A DNA stretch of 64,000 nucleotides from Odontesthes bonariensis (lineage: Eukaryota > Chordata > Actinopteri > Atheriniformes > Atherinopsidae): positions 19,769,536 to 19,833,535 of the forward strand of contig NC_134524.1 of NCBI RefSeq assembly GCF_027942865.1, written 5' to 3'. How positions within the stretch are numbered: position 1 is the stretch's first letter; each line of letters begins with the position of its first letter. Below the pieces are notes generated by a model. That model made no database searches and was not told the origin of the DNA. It saw only the letters and a list, made by a program, of their open reading frames with translations. The position numbers and the translations under genes are program-made. Of this stretch, positions 47,201-59,267 are shown piece after piece.

Positions 47201-49652
47201 CAACCTCTGTCGCTGGGATGATGATGAAAATGGATCTTCAGTCCAGGTGAAATTACTGGGCGTTTCTGTGAGAATTTCTTGTCGTGAGAGCAGTGTGCGT
47301 GGGGCGTGTTTCCATTAAGCTGTGTGCATGCGCTTGAAGAATTCTAGATGTTTACCTTTTACAGGTGCTGCGAGTGGGCATCAGCAACATCCTGACTGCC
47401 TGTGAGAACAGAGGGTTTGGATCTGTCGCTTTTCCGGTGCTCGGGTCTGGGCTTGCCCTTCGTTTTCCTGACACTGTGGTAGCCAAGGTGTTACTGGAGG
47501 AAGTTAATAAATTTGAACAGGGCCGAGCCAGCAGCTCACCGCTCCTGGTCCGCATTGTCATATACCCCAATGATGACGAGGCTTATGAGGTAATTAATGC
47601 ATGGTGCCACTAATTATTAGCAACTGAAGAGTTTACAAAGTCCTTTTTTTTGCTTATTATAGAGTTAGTTTCCAGATGATTTGGATTCTTTTTGTGCTAC
47701 GGCACAGGTCGTAGCAGTGCAATATAGTTTTTCAAGTTTTCAAGTCGGTCATCTTTCATCAGGGACACCTTAAAATAACTGTGTAAAATTGTCTTTAAAG
47801 GCCATAACCCGACGTTTGAGTAGATAAGCATTATGGTTGGAAAGAGCTTTTTATATTAAACATCAGGTGATGTTTCTGTCTTTATCAGATGACTGTATCC
47901 AGGAACTGATGTTAAACCCTGTACATTCTTGTCTCTCCAGGTCTTCACATCTGTTCAGAAAGCTTTGAAATGCAAAGAGTTCGTCGATGACTATCAGCAA
48001 CAAGATCAAGGCAAAGGTGGGTGTAGCCCTAAGAGACCCAAGAGAGAAGATGAGTGTAAGAGAAGGTTAATGGAGAGGTTTAAAAAGAAAAGTCAATACA
48101 TTCTTGTTAAGTTTCAAAGGAGACTTGCAGCACATTAGGTGGAATTGAAACAACTTTGTGAATCACGTTCGACTTGGCAAAGATTAATATGCTGTGACTC
48201 GCCAGCCGTTTCAAGTCATTCCTTTTGTGCTGTTGTTTTTTTTTCTCCCATATCAAGGTTTGTATCAACTTAGGACAACTTCTACTGAATTACAACCACT
48301 GGCAACGTAGCCTGTACCTGATTCGTTTTTCTTTTCTTCCATCTCTATAAAGATCACTTAAAATTAGCTTTACTAATGAATGGAAACCTGGCTCTTTGTT
48401 TTTTTTTACTAAATGTGAAGGCAATAATGTAGTGGATCAGGTCTTTTTATTAGTGCTTCTTGAATTAAACCAAAGCATACTTCATGCAATGGCTATTGTT
48501 TCCTCCAAAGTAAAAGGGAAATAGCTTGCTTAAAAAAAAAAAAACTCATGTACTGATCAGAGTCATTATTCTCCTCTAGTGTCAACCACAAAGAGGCTCA
48601 TCCTGCTGGGGAAAACTGGATCAGGGAAAAGTTACCTGGGCAACACCATTTTTGGAGAAGATCTTTTCGAGGTAAACCATACTCCCAACTCTGGGACCAA
48701 GAAATGCCAAGCGGAGACCAGGGCCATCGATGGAAGCAGCATCACTTTGATTGACACCCCTGGTTTTTTTGACACCGAGTCTGAGGAGGATGTGCAGCCT
48801 GAGATAATGCGTTGTATCACAGAGTGTGCTCCTGGGCCTCATGCTTTTCTTATTGTACTTAGGGTGGACAAATTCTCAAAGCATGAGCAGGAGGTCATAA
48901 ATACAATACTGAAAAATTTCTCAGAAGGTGCGTTACAGTACGCCGTGATTGTCTTCACTCACGGCAACCAGCTCCCCAAAGGGATGAAAATTGAAGAGTT
49001 TGTCAGTCAGAATGAGAAATTGAATGATCTGGTGAAGAAGTGTGGCGGCCGGTGTCATGTCTTTGACAGCGAAAACTGGAAAAACAAACAGCAGAACAAC
49101 TACAGGAGCAACCAGTTCCAGCTGGAGGCGTTACTTCAAACAATAGACAAGATGGTCGTGGAAAACAGCGGGCGCTACTACACCAATGACGTTCTGCAGA
49201 GTGTGGAGAGAAAAATACAGATACGGGAAGCGCACATAAGAGAGTCATCAGGAAACTTGACCCCAGAAGAGGTCAGAAAACAGGCCAAAACAGATGTGTT
49301 CAATGATTTTATGATCTGCCTGACAGGTGCAGCAACGGGAGCTTTGTTGGGGGCTTTCTTCGGTGTGGCAAGCAGGGTTAAAGATGTTCTAAGCTTTGTG
49401 AGACCAGCAGAATTATGGAAGTCTGCGAAAAAGATACCGGCTCTAGCGGGGGCGCCAACAGCAATGGCGGCAGCAGGAGGAGAGGTAGCACTGACTACTG
49501 CCGTTGTTGCTGGTGTGGCACTAACAGCCATGGCTGTAGTTGGAGGAGTAAAAGGTGGTACTGTTGGACGTGATGCAGCAAAGGGAGCAAAAAATCCAAT
49601 GGAGGCAATGAAAATGGCAGCAGAAGCTGTCATGAAGGAGGGAACTTCGTAA
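44254..49652 (+). CDS. RRM-like + macro domain + GIMAP GTPase fusion protein, copy 2
   Basis: Same seven exons as copy 1: 44254-44431, 46233-46363, 46457-46810, 47010-47246, 47365-47589, 47941-48016, 48580-49652, giving 757 aa. Exons 1-6 have identical lengths to copy 1; exon 7 ends earlier because GAA is TAA at 49650 (KEGTS*). One extra codon (GAP for GP) lies in the C-terminal Ala-rich part. Every splice site and domain is kept: RRM-like RRRSGGGEC, macro domain (VDAVVSP here), G1 GKTGSGKS, G3 DTPG and the same Asn in G4 THGN. In exons 2-5 I count 17 base differences from copy 1 and all change the protein. The upstream Mutator-like insertion of copy 1 is absent. AATAAA at 50244-50249 may end the transcript. 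The intact frame in both copies argues the fused arrangement is in use. Confidence 0.8.
44680..44704 (+). promoter_or_regulatory. NF-kB site next to an ISRE in intron 1, copy 2
   Basis: GGGAATTTCC (44680-44689) and GAAAACGAAACC (44693-44704), with the same spacing as copy 1. The pair is unchanged although nearby intron sequence differs: the bases just after it (CAAAGTCGATATG versus CAAAGTCACTGAC) have diverged. Confidence 0.6.
44947..45015. mobile_element. Short repeat insert (GGTGGAAAGTAACG type)
   Basis: About 69 bp starting AGGGGTGGAAAGTAACG and including AATTGAGTACTTTTTGTGAG are present in copy 2 and absent from copy 1 (ATTAATCCCTGCG). It belongs to a common fish DNA-repeat family. Confidence 0.65.
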
Positions 49653-51786
49653 TTTAATAGGATTTAACGGATGTGTCATTTACTTGCATCTCATTCTGTG
49701 CCTTTGACTCTTATCGGGGGAACACCTGTGCATCTGCTTTTTTAAAAATGATTCAGTCAGTCATCCTGCAGCAGTGCAGTCCATCCTGGACAATCCGAAC
49801 ATGCATAGTTTGTGATCCGGTGGAACTCAAGAGTCCATATGCAGTCAACAAATCTAAATCTAAAGTAAATGATATGATGCACTTTATTGTGGACATAGGA
49901 ATTTTTTTTCTGTCATTTAGCTGCCATCACATTGATAAACAAGAGCAAGTAGAAGAAACAACAATGATGATAATCCACCCATCACAGAGGGGCACATTCC
50001 ATTACCCAGTACCCGGTCAATGTTGCGCAGAACCTTGAAGGAATTCTTCATCGAAGCTCTTGTTTCTTTTTTGCTCTTTTAAGTACAAATGGAGGAACCA
50101 TATGGGATTAGAGTCTTGCTGCAAAGAATTAGTTTGATTATTCTATGTCTTACTACTTTCCGCTCTTTTTCGTAAACTTCCCTTTGATCAGCACTACGGG
50201 TTAAGAGTCCTTGAACACTTTCTGCTTCTGTTAAGAGAAGGTGAATAAAGTGCAATACCAAAGTTCCTAAACAATTGTTTTTATTTTAACGTAAATGTGA
50301 TTTATTTTTGGGGAATTAAGGTACACCGCCTCTGTGTAGCACGGCGTGTCTCTGTTAAAGCTGCATCTTCTGTTTATTTGATGGTGTTGAACATTTACAC
50401 AAATGAGTTATTATGTTACTCAGCAGCTTCTCTTGCAGTCAATCAAAATTGACCTTATAAGTCTGATTAATTATCTGTCTTTTTCTTTACTTTGTATCAT
50501 GTGCTTCTCACTACATTTTATAACAATTCAAGTTCACTTTGTGTCCTGATATAATCTGTATCAACGTGGTTTGTTCATGGACTTATTAAACATGTGATGC
50601 TAAAAAGCCCCTGAGGGGATTACCTGAGTCATTTGTCCATATTATATTTGTAGACATTATAAAACCCTTTGTTCTTTTAAAGTGCATTTGTGATTAGTAT
50701 TTATTCTCTTACATTTATGGTCTTCTTGTGCTGATGCATACAGTTCTTACATGTCTATACTGTCTAGGTGTTTGCTCATGGATGGCTCGTATCTTTTGAC
50801 AGGGCCATACACATGGGTGTGGGGATTCTGGGAGGACTAATTTGGCCCTTCTCAGGCTTTCTGACTGACTTGACCCCTTTTGGCTTTGGCAGTAAATAAA
50901 GTCCCATATCATTACTTAGGGAAGGAATGATGAGGTTACAATTTCAGTGATAAGATAACGCTATATCCACTTGTGTAGAGGTCCAGACCTTTGAATCTTC
51001 CTGCTTCAGTTTACCACTCTAGTATCGGGTAAAGTAATTGACTACTGCCACACCTGTGCAAACAGTGCAGCGTCATCTTTTTACATGTCACTTTTTAGAT
51101 GATTCAAACAACATGAGGAATCTCAGGTTATACATACCATTGCACCTTCATTGAATCGGCTAGGATGTAATAATCACACTGACTGAATTGAACTGAATAA
51201 ACACATTAAAAGAAGCCAGTAAGGACACACAATGAACCCCCTGCAGGAGAAAATGGAAGCTATCTTAAATTTACTATAAAGCAAAGAGGGACCTCATTAT
51301 AAAAAAAATACACAGCAACCTGTTCCTCCTGCTTTGTTTGGATGTTGGCAGGCACCTCTGTTCTGCTTCACCACTGTCACCCGGCAAACACTTTCCATTA
51401 AAAACTGGATTCTATTTTGATTTGCATACATTTTCATCTGTATGAAATTGTAAATCGGCAGTACGGTTAATTATTGATATGCTTTATTAACTTTGATTAT
51501 CAAGTTCTAAGACGCACTTTCGGTCTTAGATTTTTTTGTGTTGTCTGCTGATAACCTGCCTGTCTGCCGTCATCAGCGGTGGTTTATTTTGTGGCTACCT
51601 GCTACTTACAAAAGTCTTGTTGTACAATTCATTCCTCTTATCCTCCAAAGTACTACACCAAAATCACAATGTTTCTCCCTTCTTCTCTGGCACCTACATT
51701 TAAATGCCAACAATAATGTGAACAATAACACTGATTCATACCACAAAATGACATCATAATTTCTGCAAAATTACACAGCGAATATT
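49653..51786. other. 3' flank of copy 2 and intergenic DNA
   Basis: Up to 49954 it matches the 3' flank of copy 1; after that the sequence is unique. AATAAA at 50244-50249 is a candidate polyA signal for the macro-GIMAP gene. No GIMAP relic like 30332-31377 follows. Nothing else is recognised. Confidence 0.45.
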
Positions 51787-52003
51787 GGGCAGCCGTGGCC
51801 TGGTGGTTAGGGAGGCGGACTTAGGATCAGAGGGTTGCAAGTTCAAGTCCCGCCATTACCTCTCCCTACACCTCTATTCATGGCTGAAGTGCCCTTGAGC
51901 AAGGCACCTAACCCCACATTGCTCCAGGGCCTGTAACCAATACCCTGTATCTAAATAGATGTAAGTCGCTTTGGATAAAAAGCGTCAGCTAAGTGTAATG
52001 GGT
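51787..52003 (+). mobile_element. tRNA-derived SINE
   Basis: Begins GGGCAGCCGTGGCCTGGTGG, has an A-box-like TGGCCTGGTGGTTAGG and a B-box-like GGTTGCAAGTTCAAGTCCC about 45 bp apart, and a tail with AAGTCGCTTTGGATAAAAAGCGTC. This is a typical fish SINE and not a functional tRNA. A related, reversed tail is at 58668-58850. Confidence 0.8.
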
Positions 52004-52009
52004 AAGGCA

Positions 52010-52700
52010 AGGCAAGGCATCTTTATTTATATAGCGCATTTCATACCACAGGCAACTCAATGTGCTTTACATAAAGACAAGGCATTTAAAAGAACAGCAT
52101 AAAGCAGCAATTTAAAGAAAAAAAAATAGAATAAAAATTAAAAACACAGTTAAAAGCAATCAAAGAAGAGGGGAAAAAGAAAGATATAAACTCAACCATA
52201 AGCACACCGAAAGAGAAATGATTTTAACCTGGATTTAAAAGTGCTTACAGTTGGGTCTGATTTCAGTTCTGCTGGTAGTTTGTTCCAGTTGTGTGCAGCA
52301 TAACAGCTAAAAGCTGCTTCACCGGGTCTAGTTTGAACTCTGGGCTCCACTATCTGACCTGAGTCAGCAGATCTCAGAGCTCTGCTGGGTTTATACTCTG
52401 CTAGCATGTCATTCATGTATTCTGGACCTAAACCATTCTGTGATTTGTAGACGAGTAGCAGAACTTTAAAATCTATTCTGTATCTGACTGGGAGCCAATG
52501 TAAAGACTTGAGAACTGGGGTGATGTGATGTGATCTCTTTGTTCTGGTTAAAACTCGGGCTGCAGCGTTCTGAATGAGCTGCAGCTGTTTGAGACTCTTT
52601 TGGGGAGTCCAGTCAGAAGACCGTTACAGTAGTCAAGTCTGCTGGAGATGAAAGCATGAATCAGCTTCTCCTGATCTGTTTGGTACTTACACTATTAATC
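52010..52700 (-). mobile_element. L2-like LINE 3' end, minus strand
   Basis: Frame 52416-52192 (minus) encodes the same C-terminal LINE tail as at 3547 (EYKPSRALRSADSGQ, GEAAFSCYAAHNWNKLP). It is followed on the minus strand by the GCGCTATATAAATAAA-type 3' end (~52020-52040). Upstream sequence to ~52700 belongs to the same repeat. Confidence 0.75.
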
Positions 52701-53233
52701 ACAGGCTGTATTATGCAGTGCTGACCAGCACTGATGTCAACTCATTCTTAATATATAGTTCAAAACAATAAATATGTTCAGGTGCTGGTTTGGACACAGA
52801 ATATATATTCTACAGGAGGACATAGTAAGGGGACATAGGCCAGCTTATGTATTTAAAATGTAACCATTCATCATATTTAATGAACATTTCGATCAGAGGG
52901 ATGGTGGAACAGACTGGCTGAAATTAGTAATAACCGACACCAGCTGGACATTTGAACTGTTTCTAACACAACCCTTGTTGCTGCAACTGGTCGCAGGTAT
53001 AGAAAAGTTTATTGTAAATGGAAATCTTAAAGCAGCTCCCATGAGCCTCAGTATCAGCAAGTGAAAATGGTTTTGATCTATATTTAAATAAACAGAATGT
53101 TCAGAGTTTTAGTCATTATTGAACATGTATGTGGATTTAAAACCTTTTGAATCGTCAGGTTGCTGACAAAACACAATGATATCAATGTTCTCCGTGCATA
53201 ATTCTCCAAATCCATGATGTGAACATATACAAC

Positions 53234-54000
53234 TTTGGTTTGTCTGGATCTCGTAAAAGAGCCCGTCACCATTCCCTGTGGACACAGTTACTGGAGAGGG
53301 CAAATACAGCATCACGCTGCAGAAAACAAAATTAGAAAAGACTGACCCCAAGGGCTACATCTGTGTCTTTTAGTGGAGCTAAAGTAAAATGGAACATGTT
53401 GGTAAGAAGTTCTGGCACTAAAAAGTATTGATTGTGAAATTTAAAGCGAGCATTGTATGAGCAGGAACAGCACGTTTCCCCAGGCATACTTCTGAGAACA
53501 CTGACTCTCGGTGTCTTAAGCCAGCTGGCATGGAATTTGGTACTGGTATGTTGGACATGATGCCAAACTTTTTTAACTTTGGCATGCTGGCAAAAATGCA
53601 ACACATTTTAACCACTTGATGGCAGTGGAGACAAGTCATACACATTCCAACTTTTAACTATGAAGTGAAAAAAAAAAAAAAAGTAGAATCTTATAAGCCC
53701 AGTCAAGCATTTCTGTGATTTTCTGTGTGACACAGTTTTGCTTTAATCACCACAGATGAATCACTTTGATGATGAGTTAAAGATCAGGCCCTGCTCGTGA
53801 ACAAATTCACAAGAAATATGCATGCATTTATGTTGGCCTGGCTCACTAGTTGTGACAGGATCTTTGCAGAGCGGATCTCCTCTTTGCAGAAAGGATGCAG
53901 TTGAGTGCAGCAGCTGGTTCAAGAGGGCCGAACGAGCTGCAGCTACAGCTGAAGGAGGAGGCCGCCATGCTTAAGAGAGACGCTGACCCACCACAACTGC
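53234..54000 (+). pseudogene. Scattered remnants of another TRIM gene
   Basis: 53240-53295 reads VCLDLVKEPVTIPCGHSY, the heart of a TRIM RING. Right after it the Cys is Trp and the frame is lost. 53938-53990 reads ELQLQLKEEAAMLKRDAD, the coiled-coil end of TRIM exon 4. The sequence between is degraded. It is an old dead paralogue of the TRIM at 18358, not part of the recent duplication. Confidence 0.75.
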
Positions 54001-54960
54001 TTAATTCTTACTTCATTTATTTGATGCACGTACAGACTGTTCAGACTTGTGACTGACTTCTGAAAGTTGTTTAGTTTATTCTTTCTTTACGGCTCGATGG
54101 AGCAGCAGAGATTATCCTACAGCACAGACAGTGACTATAGAAACCCTACAGTGGATATTTGCTTTTTCACCCATGTTCTGTTGTTTAATGCGTTGTAGTT
54201 TTTTTATGGTCTGCATATTTAGAGCCCATGCCAGAGGAAGTTATGCCTACCACAAAGCACAGTGCATCTGATACACCTCGTTTGTAGCCTAGGCTTTTCT
54301 TTCATCAACACTCTAGCTGCCATTCTACACGTTTAAGTGGGAAGTGAGAATTACCTCAAGGTGGTGCATGTTTATAAATGTTCAAGTCTGACCATCAAAT
54401 GCTTTAAAATAACTATACTTGAAAAAACTACTATTTAGCAATCAACACCTGACAGGGTTTTACAGTAGCTAAGCTAAATATTTCTGTCCCAGATTGCCAA
54501 CAGGCAACAGTAACAATAATGATAAAGTGCCCAATAGTTACATCTCTTGTGAAAAAAAGCATACCCTCTACAAATCTAAAGTTTGAGAGGACATACTAAA
54601 AAGAACAAAAAAATATCTGCGCTTGTGAAAATGTAACGGAGGACCCAGATGCAGGATGTAGCAGCCCAGAGGCAATGGATAATTGAGGTTTTTATTAAAA
54701 AGGAACAAAGTGCGGCTGTGTTGGGGAAAAAAAAAAAAAAAAAAAAAAGCCAGTGTGGCGGAATCACCATGCGGTTACAGGGTGGGAGATCAACCTACAA
54801 CGCCACCTGGGGGAGTTTCATCCTCCAGAAAATTAATGTGGAAAGTAACACACAACAGACACAGGTTCCAAATAAATCCCGCAGGGCAAGAGACAGTTGG
54901 TGTATATCAAAATTACAATTTATTAAAGAAAAACAATGGGAAAATAACCTATAAGACAGA
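54001..54960. other. Intergenic DNA, nothing recognised
   Basis: No gene. Poly(A) run at ~54726-54748. The ORFs around it are low-complexity. Confidence 0.4.
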
Positions 54961-54962
54961 CC

Positions 54963-55090
54963 CAGTTAAAATCCATCCATCCATCATCTTCCGCTTGTCC
55001 GGGGGTCGGGTCGCGGGGTCAGAAGCTTGAGCAGAGAAACCCAGACGTCCCCGGCCACTTCCTCCAGCTCTTCTGGGGGGAAAATTAAAA
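54963..55090 (+). repeat. (CATC)n-headed fish LINE-like repeat fragment
   Basis: ATCCATCCATCCATCATCTTCCGCTTGTCCGGGG, then GGGTCGCGGGGTCAG and CCACTTCCTCCAGCTCTTCTGGGG. The last part also occurs at 59310-59340, within a longer copy of the same family. Confidence 0.7.
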
Positions 55091-55645
55091 ACAAAATAAA
55101 TGCAAACAGAGCTGGAGCTTACCGGGCGTTAGGGGAAAACCAAACGACAAAGTTCAGAGAAAACACCCGTGCCACTGCACTCACTTCCACGGTGAGACAA
55201 AACCACCACCAGGACGGGACTGCTGCCGGAGGCCCACAGCACCTGTTCAACAAATCAAACAACCAATAGTTAAACAAACCTTCCAAACTACATGACGTCA
55301 CATAACACAGGGATATTAAAACAATAATTGAATATGTGTGGGAAAAGATACAAAGTACCAAAACAGCAGTGCGTCGGAGCACTGGAGGTGACATGACACC
55401 GGCCGCTTAGAAGGCTGAGCGCCACGCATTACTTTATTGGAAATCCAGGCGGAGCACCCAGGAAAGGCTTCTGGTAATGCTCCTCTGCAAAATAGAGATC
55501 ATAAATATCACTGAGCCCATGCACAATGGAGGACTGACAAAAGTACTTTACCTGCATGAAGGAAGTTTTATACACAGACACGCCAACAATCACCGGTGGA
55601 GACGGAAGTGCAGCCAGAGGGGGACACACCAGTGCAGCCACTCCC

Positions 55646-55812
<167 letters not shown>

Positions 55813-56309
55813 GGTGCAGGCACCTGCGCCACCCCTTAATTAGGGTGCACATCAAATTGGGACAGTGCTGCAGGTGGGCAGGAAGGGGACAGACAACCTG
55901 TCATACTAGGAACACAAAAGAAAAAATAATACAACAACTTGACAATGGAGAAAAGCAGAGCAGGCTGTAACATGATAACAGTGACAGCCATAAAAAAAAA
56001 AAAAAAAAAAAAAGCAAGGACAAAGAGTGAGCAAAACCAATGAGCTTAAATACAGAGGGACTGATGAGACAAGTGAGTACAGCTGTGACCGACTGACAAC
56101 AGGTGAGTGTGGAAGAGACCTGGGGAAAAGACAAAGGCAACTGGGACATCTAGGGGTAATGATAGGCTCTAAACATTGAAGACAGAAAGCTGGGACTGAG
56201 AACACCAAGTAAGAACCGAAATACTAAGAAATGTTTAAACCAGAAAAAAAGACAAAGAAAAATCAAAAACCATGAATAGAGCCTATGCTATCTGTCATTG
56301 AGGGAGAGA

Positions 56310-56576
56310 CCGTGTCGCCAGTCTATCACAGGGCCACACAGAGACAAACGAGACAAGCAACCATCCCCGCTCACACTCATTCCCAGGGTCAATTTAGACT
56401 AACCAGTTAAAAAACATGCATGTTTTTGGATTGTGGGAGGAAGCTGGAGAACCTGGAGAGAACCCACGCATACACGGGGAGAACATGCAAACAAGAAGGC
56501 CCCAACAGGGATCAGAACCAGCAACCCTTATGCCGTGAGGGGTGACGGCGCTAACCACCACACCACCGCGCAGCCC
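56310..56576 (+). repeat. Teleost interspersed repeat, second copy
   Basis: Same family as 11351-11671: GTCGCCAGTCTATCACAGGG, AACATGCATGTTTTTGGATTG, GAGAACCCACGCATACACGG, GCTAACCACCACACCACCG. Confidence 0.8.
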
Positions 56577-56949
56577 CCCAAAGTTCAGAAAGATCTGAGT
56601 TCAAACAAAAATACCAACAAAGAACACAAAACGGAGTAAATCAAAGAGCTAAGAAATAATAAAACAAAATTTAAAGGACTAGAAAATTAAAAACGAAACA
56701 AAAAAAAAACATGGGTCATGACACGGTCATGCGATTTAGTCTTAGTGAACAGTCACAGGATTTATTACACTGCATCAAGAGTGAGCACCACTATAAAAGC
56801 AGACGTTTTGTTAGTTTGCTGGTCTGGAGCATTCATGTGTGTGTTAACACGATGCCAAGGAGGAACGAGATCAGAAATAACCTCCGAGAAACAATTGTTG
56901 CTGCATGGAGCCATGTTTGGACAAAAACTAAACACAGCACAGAAACAAA

Positions 56950-57400
56950 ATAAAACCCTCATAGCAATTTTTCAAGCATGGTGGTGGAGGGCTGATGATT
57001 TGGGCTTGTTCTGCAGCCACAGGACCTGGACACCATTGAGTCCACCATGAAATCCTCTGTGTACCAAAGTATTCCATTTGTCTGACAGCTGAAGATTGGC
57101 TGAAACTGGGTCATACAACAGGTCAGTGATCCTAAACACAGCAGCAAATCTACAACAGAATCAAGAAAGAAAGAAAAGAGTCAAGAAGTCTGCAATGACC
57201 CCAAAGTCGAGAGCTCAGTCTGACTGACACACTGAAGCTTGCCACAAGCTTCAAGAAGCTTTGCATTAAAAGATACCCACAAATCTCAGTGAACTCAAAC
57301 AATGTTATCAACAGAAGTTGGCCAAAATTCCTCCACAATAATGTGAGAGACTCATAATGTCATACAGAAAGAGATTAATATCAACTTATAACTGCTAAAG
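56950..57400 (+). mobile_element. Tc1/mariner-type transposase remnant
   Basis: The sequence follows a fish Tc1/mariner transposase C-terminal half: FQAWWWRADDLGLF (usual GLMIWACF-type block), CCATTGAGTCCACCATGAAATCCTCTGT, CTGAAACTGGGTCATACAACAGG, and GGCCAAAATTCCTCCACAATAATGTGAGAGACT. Indels break the frame, and the ORFs shown by it are short. It is dead. Confidence 0.7.
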
Positions 57401-57538
57401 ATGATTTTTACAAGCAGTTGTTCTTTGCTTTAGTTAAAAAAAAGACAAAGGACAGATTGTAATATATCATGTATTGTTTATCTAATTTTATATTTACTTA
57501 TTATATATATATAAAGTATATATAAAAGTATGTATGAA

Positions 57539-57576
57539 GAACATACAAAAGTGTATATTCACACTTTTGTATGTTC
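57539..57576. repeat. Perfect 16-bp-arm hairpin
   Basis: Arms GAACATACAAAAGTGT and ACACTTTTGTATGTTC enclose a 6-base loop. It lies in AT-rich DNA after the mariner remnant and may be the fused ends of a small foldback element. No promoter or terminator role is inferred. Confidence 0.85.
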
Positions 57577-58667
57577 TGATACATAAAACCTAGAATTAAA
57601 TGATGGAGTTCCTTGTCAATATATATTCTCAAAAGTATTAACTACATTTTTTCATTTTGTCTCTCTTCGTGTCCTTAGACTCTCATGAGTTTGTACCTGC
57701 TACGTTCTTTAAGAAACGTGACTATCCGTGTGTCTCAGATGAGTTGGGCTAAGGAAGTCAGCCATGGCTAACAGATGAAAACATGAGGGTGCGGTTTGGG
57801 AAATGGGTTAATTTGTGTCATGGGGTGTTTAAAAAGGACTGCTGTGTTTCTTTGCCCCAATCTCTTACGTTAACGTCTCCATATCACTGCAACCCGTTTT
57901 CAAAGGAGAGTTTTTACATTATATTAAATTAAAGTGGAAGATCTTTTGCTCTCATGCTGGAAGAATTACGGTTGAAGGGTGGTTCGTCCCCTCACTCGGG
58001 ATGAATCCTCAAACTACCCCTATCGACACCTGACTGACAGCAGCAGTAGGATTAGATTATTATCAAGCTTTCCACAGGTGCTGTGCAGGGAAAGTTTAAC
58101 AGAGTTATGTTAATGGGAGATGGAAAGGCATGCTCATTGATACTATCTCATCATCAGATAAGTCACAGTTTGAAAAAAAAAATGTTTGTTTGACAGAAAA
58201 AGAGCCTAAAAGGCTTGTTGTCATTTTCATCCAAAGGTTTATCATAGCTGTTATGGAGAAACAGCGTCACTTTTTAGTCCTACATCAGTTTTTGTTTTGT
58301 ATGTGGAAATTTTATTGACAGAAAGTTAAACCTAAAGTCCTTATCTTTTACTTGCGGGTTCAAACAATGACTGACAGAGCTGAGTTGCTCAGCTTTCTTG
58401 ATTTGTTTGAAAAACAGATTTTTTTCTGAGTGCCTTAAATATGGCTTGCGTCTTTGAAAATAAAGGTATTGCTCCTCTTTTATTTAAAAAATTCCAGATG
58501 AAGTCAGTTAGAGTTATCTCTAACCCTACCTATCTCTATGTGTGGAACCCTGGCAACATGCCCAGTCTATAATCTGCAATCTTTATGCACTGCTGCTGAA
58601 TGGTAGCATTTAAACAGATCAACAAACAATAATAAATAAAAAGACTCAAGCTCTAAAGTTTGTTTTA
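57577..58667. other. Intergenic DNA, nothing recognised
   Basis: No gene, splice-framed exon or clear repeat was seen. Confidence 0.4.
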
Positions 58668-58850
58668 TGTTTATGCATTTGGCAGACGCTTTTATCCGAA
58701 GCGACTTACACTGGTAGGCTGGTAGGGTGAGGGGGTCTTGCCTAAGGACCCCTACTGGAGGTAGTATCTTTGATGCAGGGGATTTTAACCCAGGTCAACC
58801 ACATGAAAGGTGGCAGTCTCACCACTACGCTATCCAGTCAGCATTCATCT
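58668..58850 (-). mobile_element. SINE-like repeat, minus strand
   Basis: GCATTTGGCAGACGCTTTTATCCGAAGCGACTTACA is the reverse of the common fish tail TGTAAGTCGCTTCGGATAAAAGCGTC, followed (reversed) by a GATTTTAACCCAGGTC block and CCACTACGCTATCC. Related to 51787-52003. Confidence 0.7.
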
Positions 58851-59267
58851 GTCAGAACCTTTACAATACATGGATTAGAATGCTTAAAAGGTTGGATTGT
58901 GTCAAACCACATGGTAGATATCGATCAGCTGTGGGCTTGGCTTTCTCTGGAAAATTCTCTGGATGCTCGATGGGATAGGGATCTTTGGGGGGGAGGGGGG
59001 TGTGTGTGTGTTGAATGTGAAGTCAAGGCCTCAGGCAGCTTGTTGTGTTCCGTGAGCCATTCCCTGCTGTTTGGGGTGTGGGTTGCTCTGTCTGCAACAA
59101 TATTTAGGTGGGGGTGTCTGCAAGGGCAAATCTTGATATTCCATGATTTTTGTGGGCTTTTCACGAAGCACCACTGCATCAGGAATCAAGCAACAGCGCA
59201 GGTGGTGCGTGAAGACACAGTTCCAGATTTTTTTACATCTGGTATATGATATATGGGACCTGGTCAT

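Larger units (their letters stand above)
40022..49954 (+). repeat. Tandem segmental duplication block B, copy 2
   Basis: Counterpart of 20547-30106. 40022-40243 matches TRIM intron 4 and the start of exon 5. 40244-41899 is unrelated (it replaces the rest of the TRIM gene). From 41900 the match resumes, with inserts at 42073-43101 and ~44947-45015, a longer AT tract, and half of the intron-1 TTAA element lost. It ends at GCAAGTAGAA (49954). Confidence 0.9.

Noticed and set aside
51787-51870. tRNA gene suggested by A- and B-box-like sequences
   Set aside because: The cloverleaf cannot be completed and the sequence continues as a SINE with the typical fish tail.
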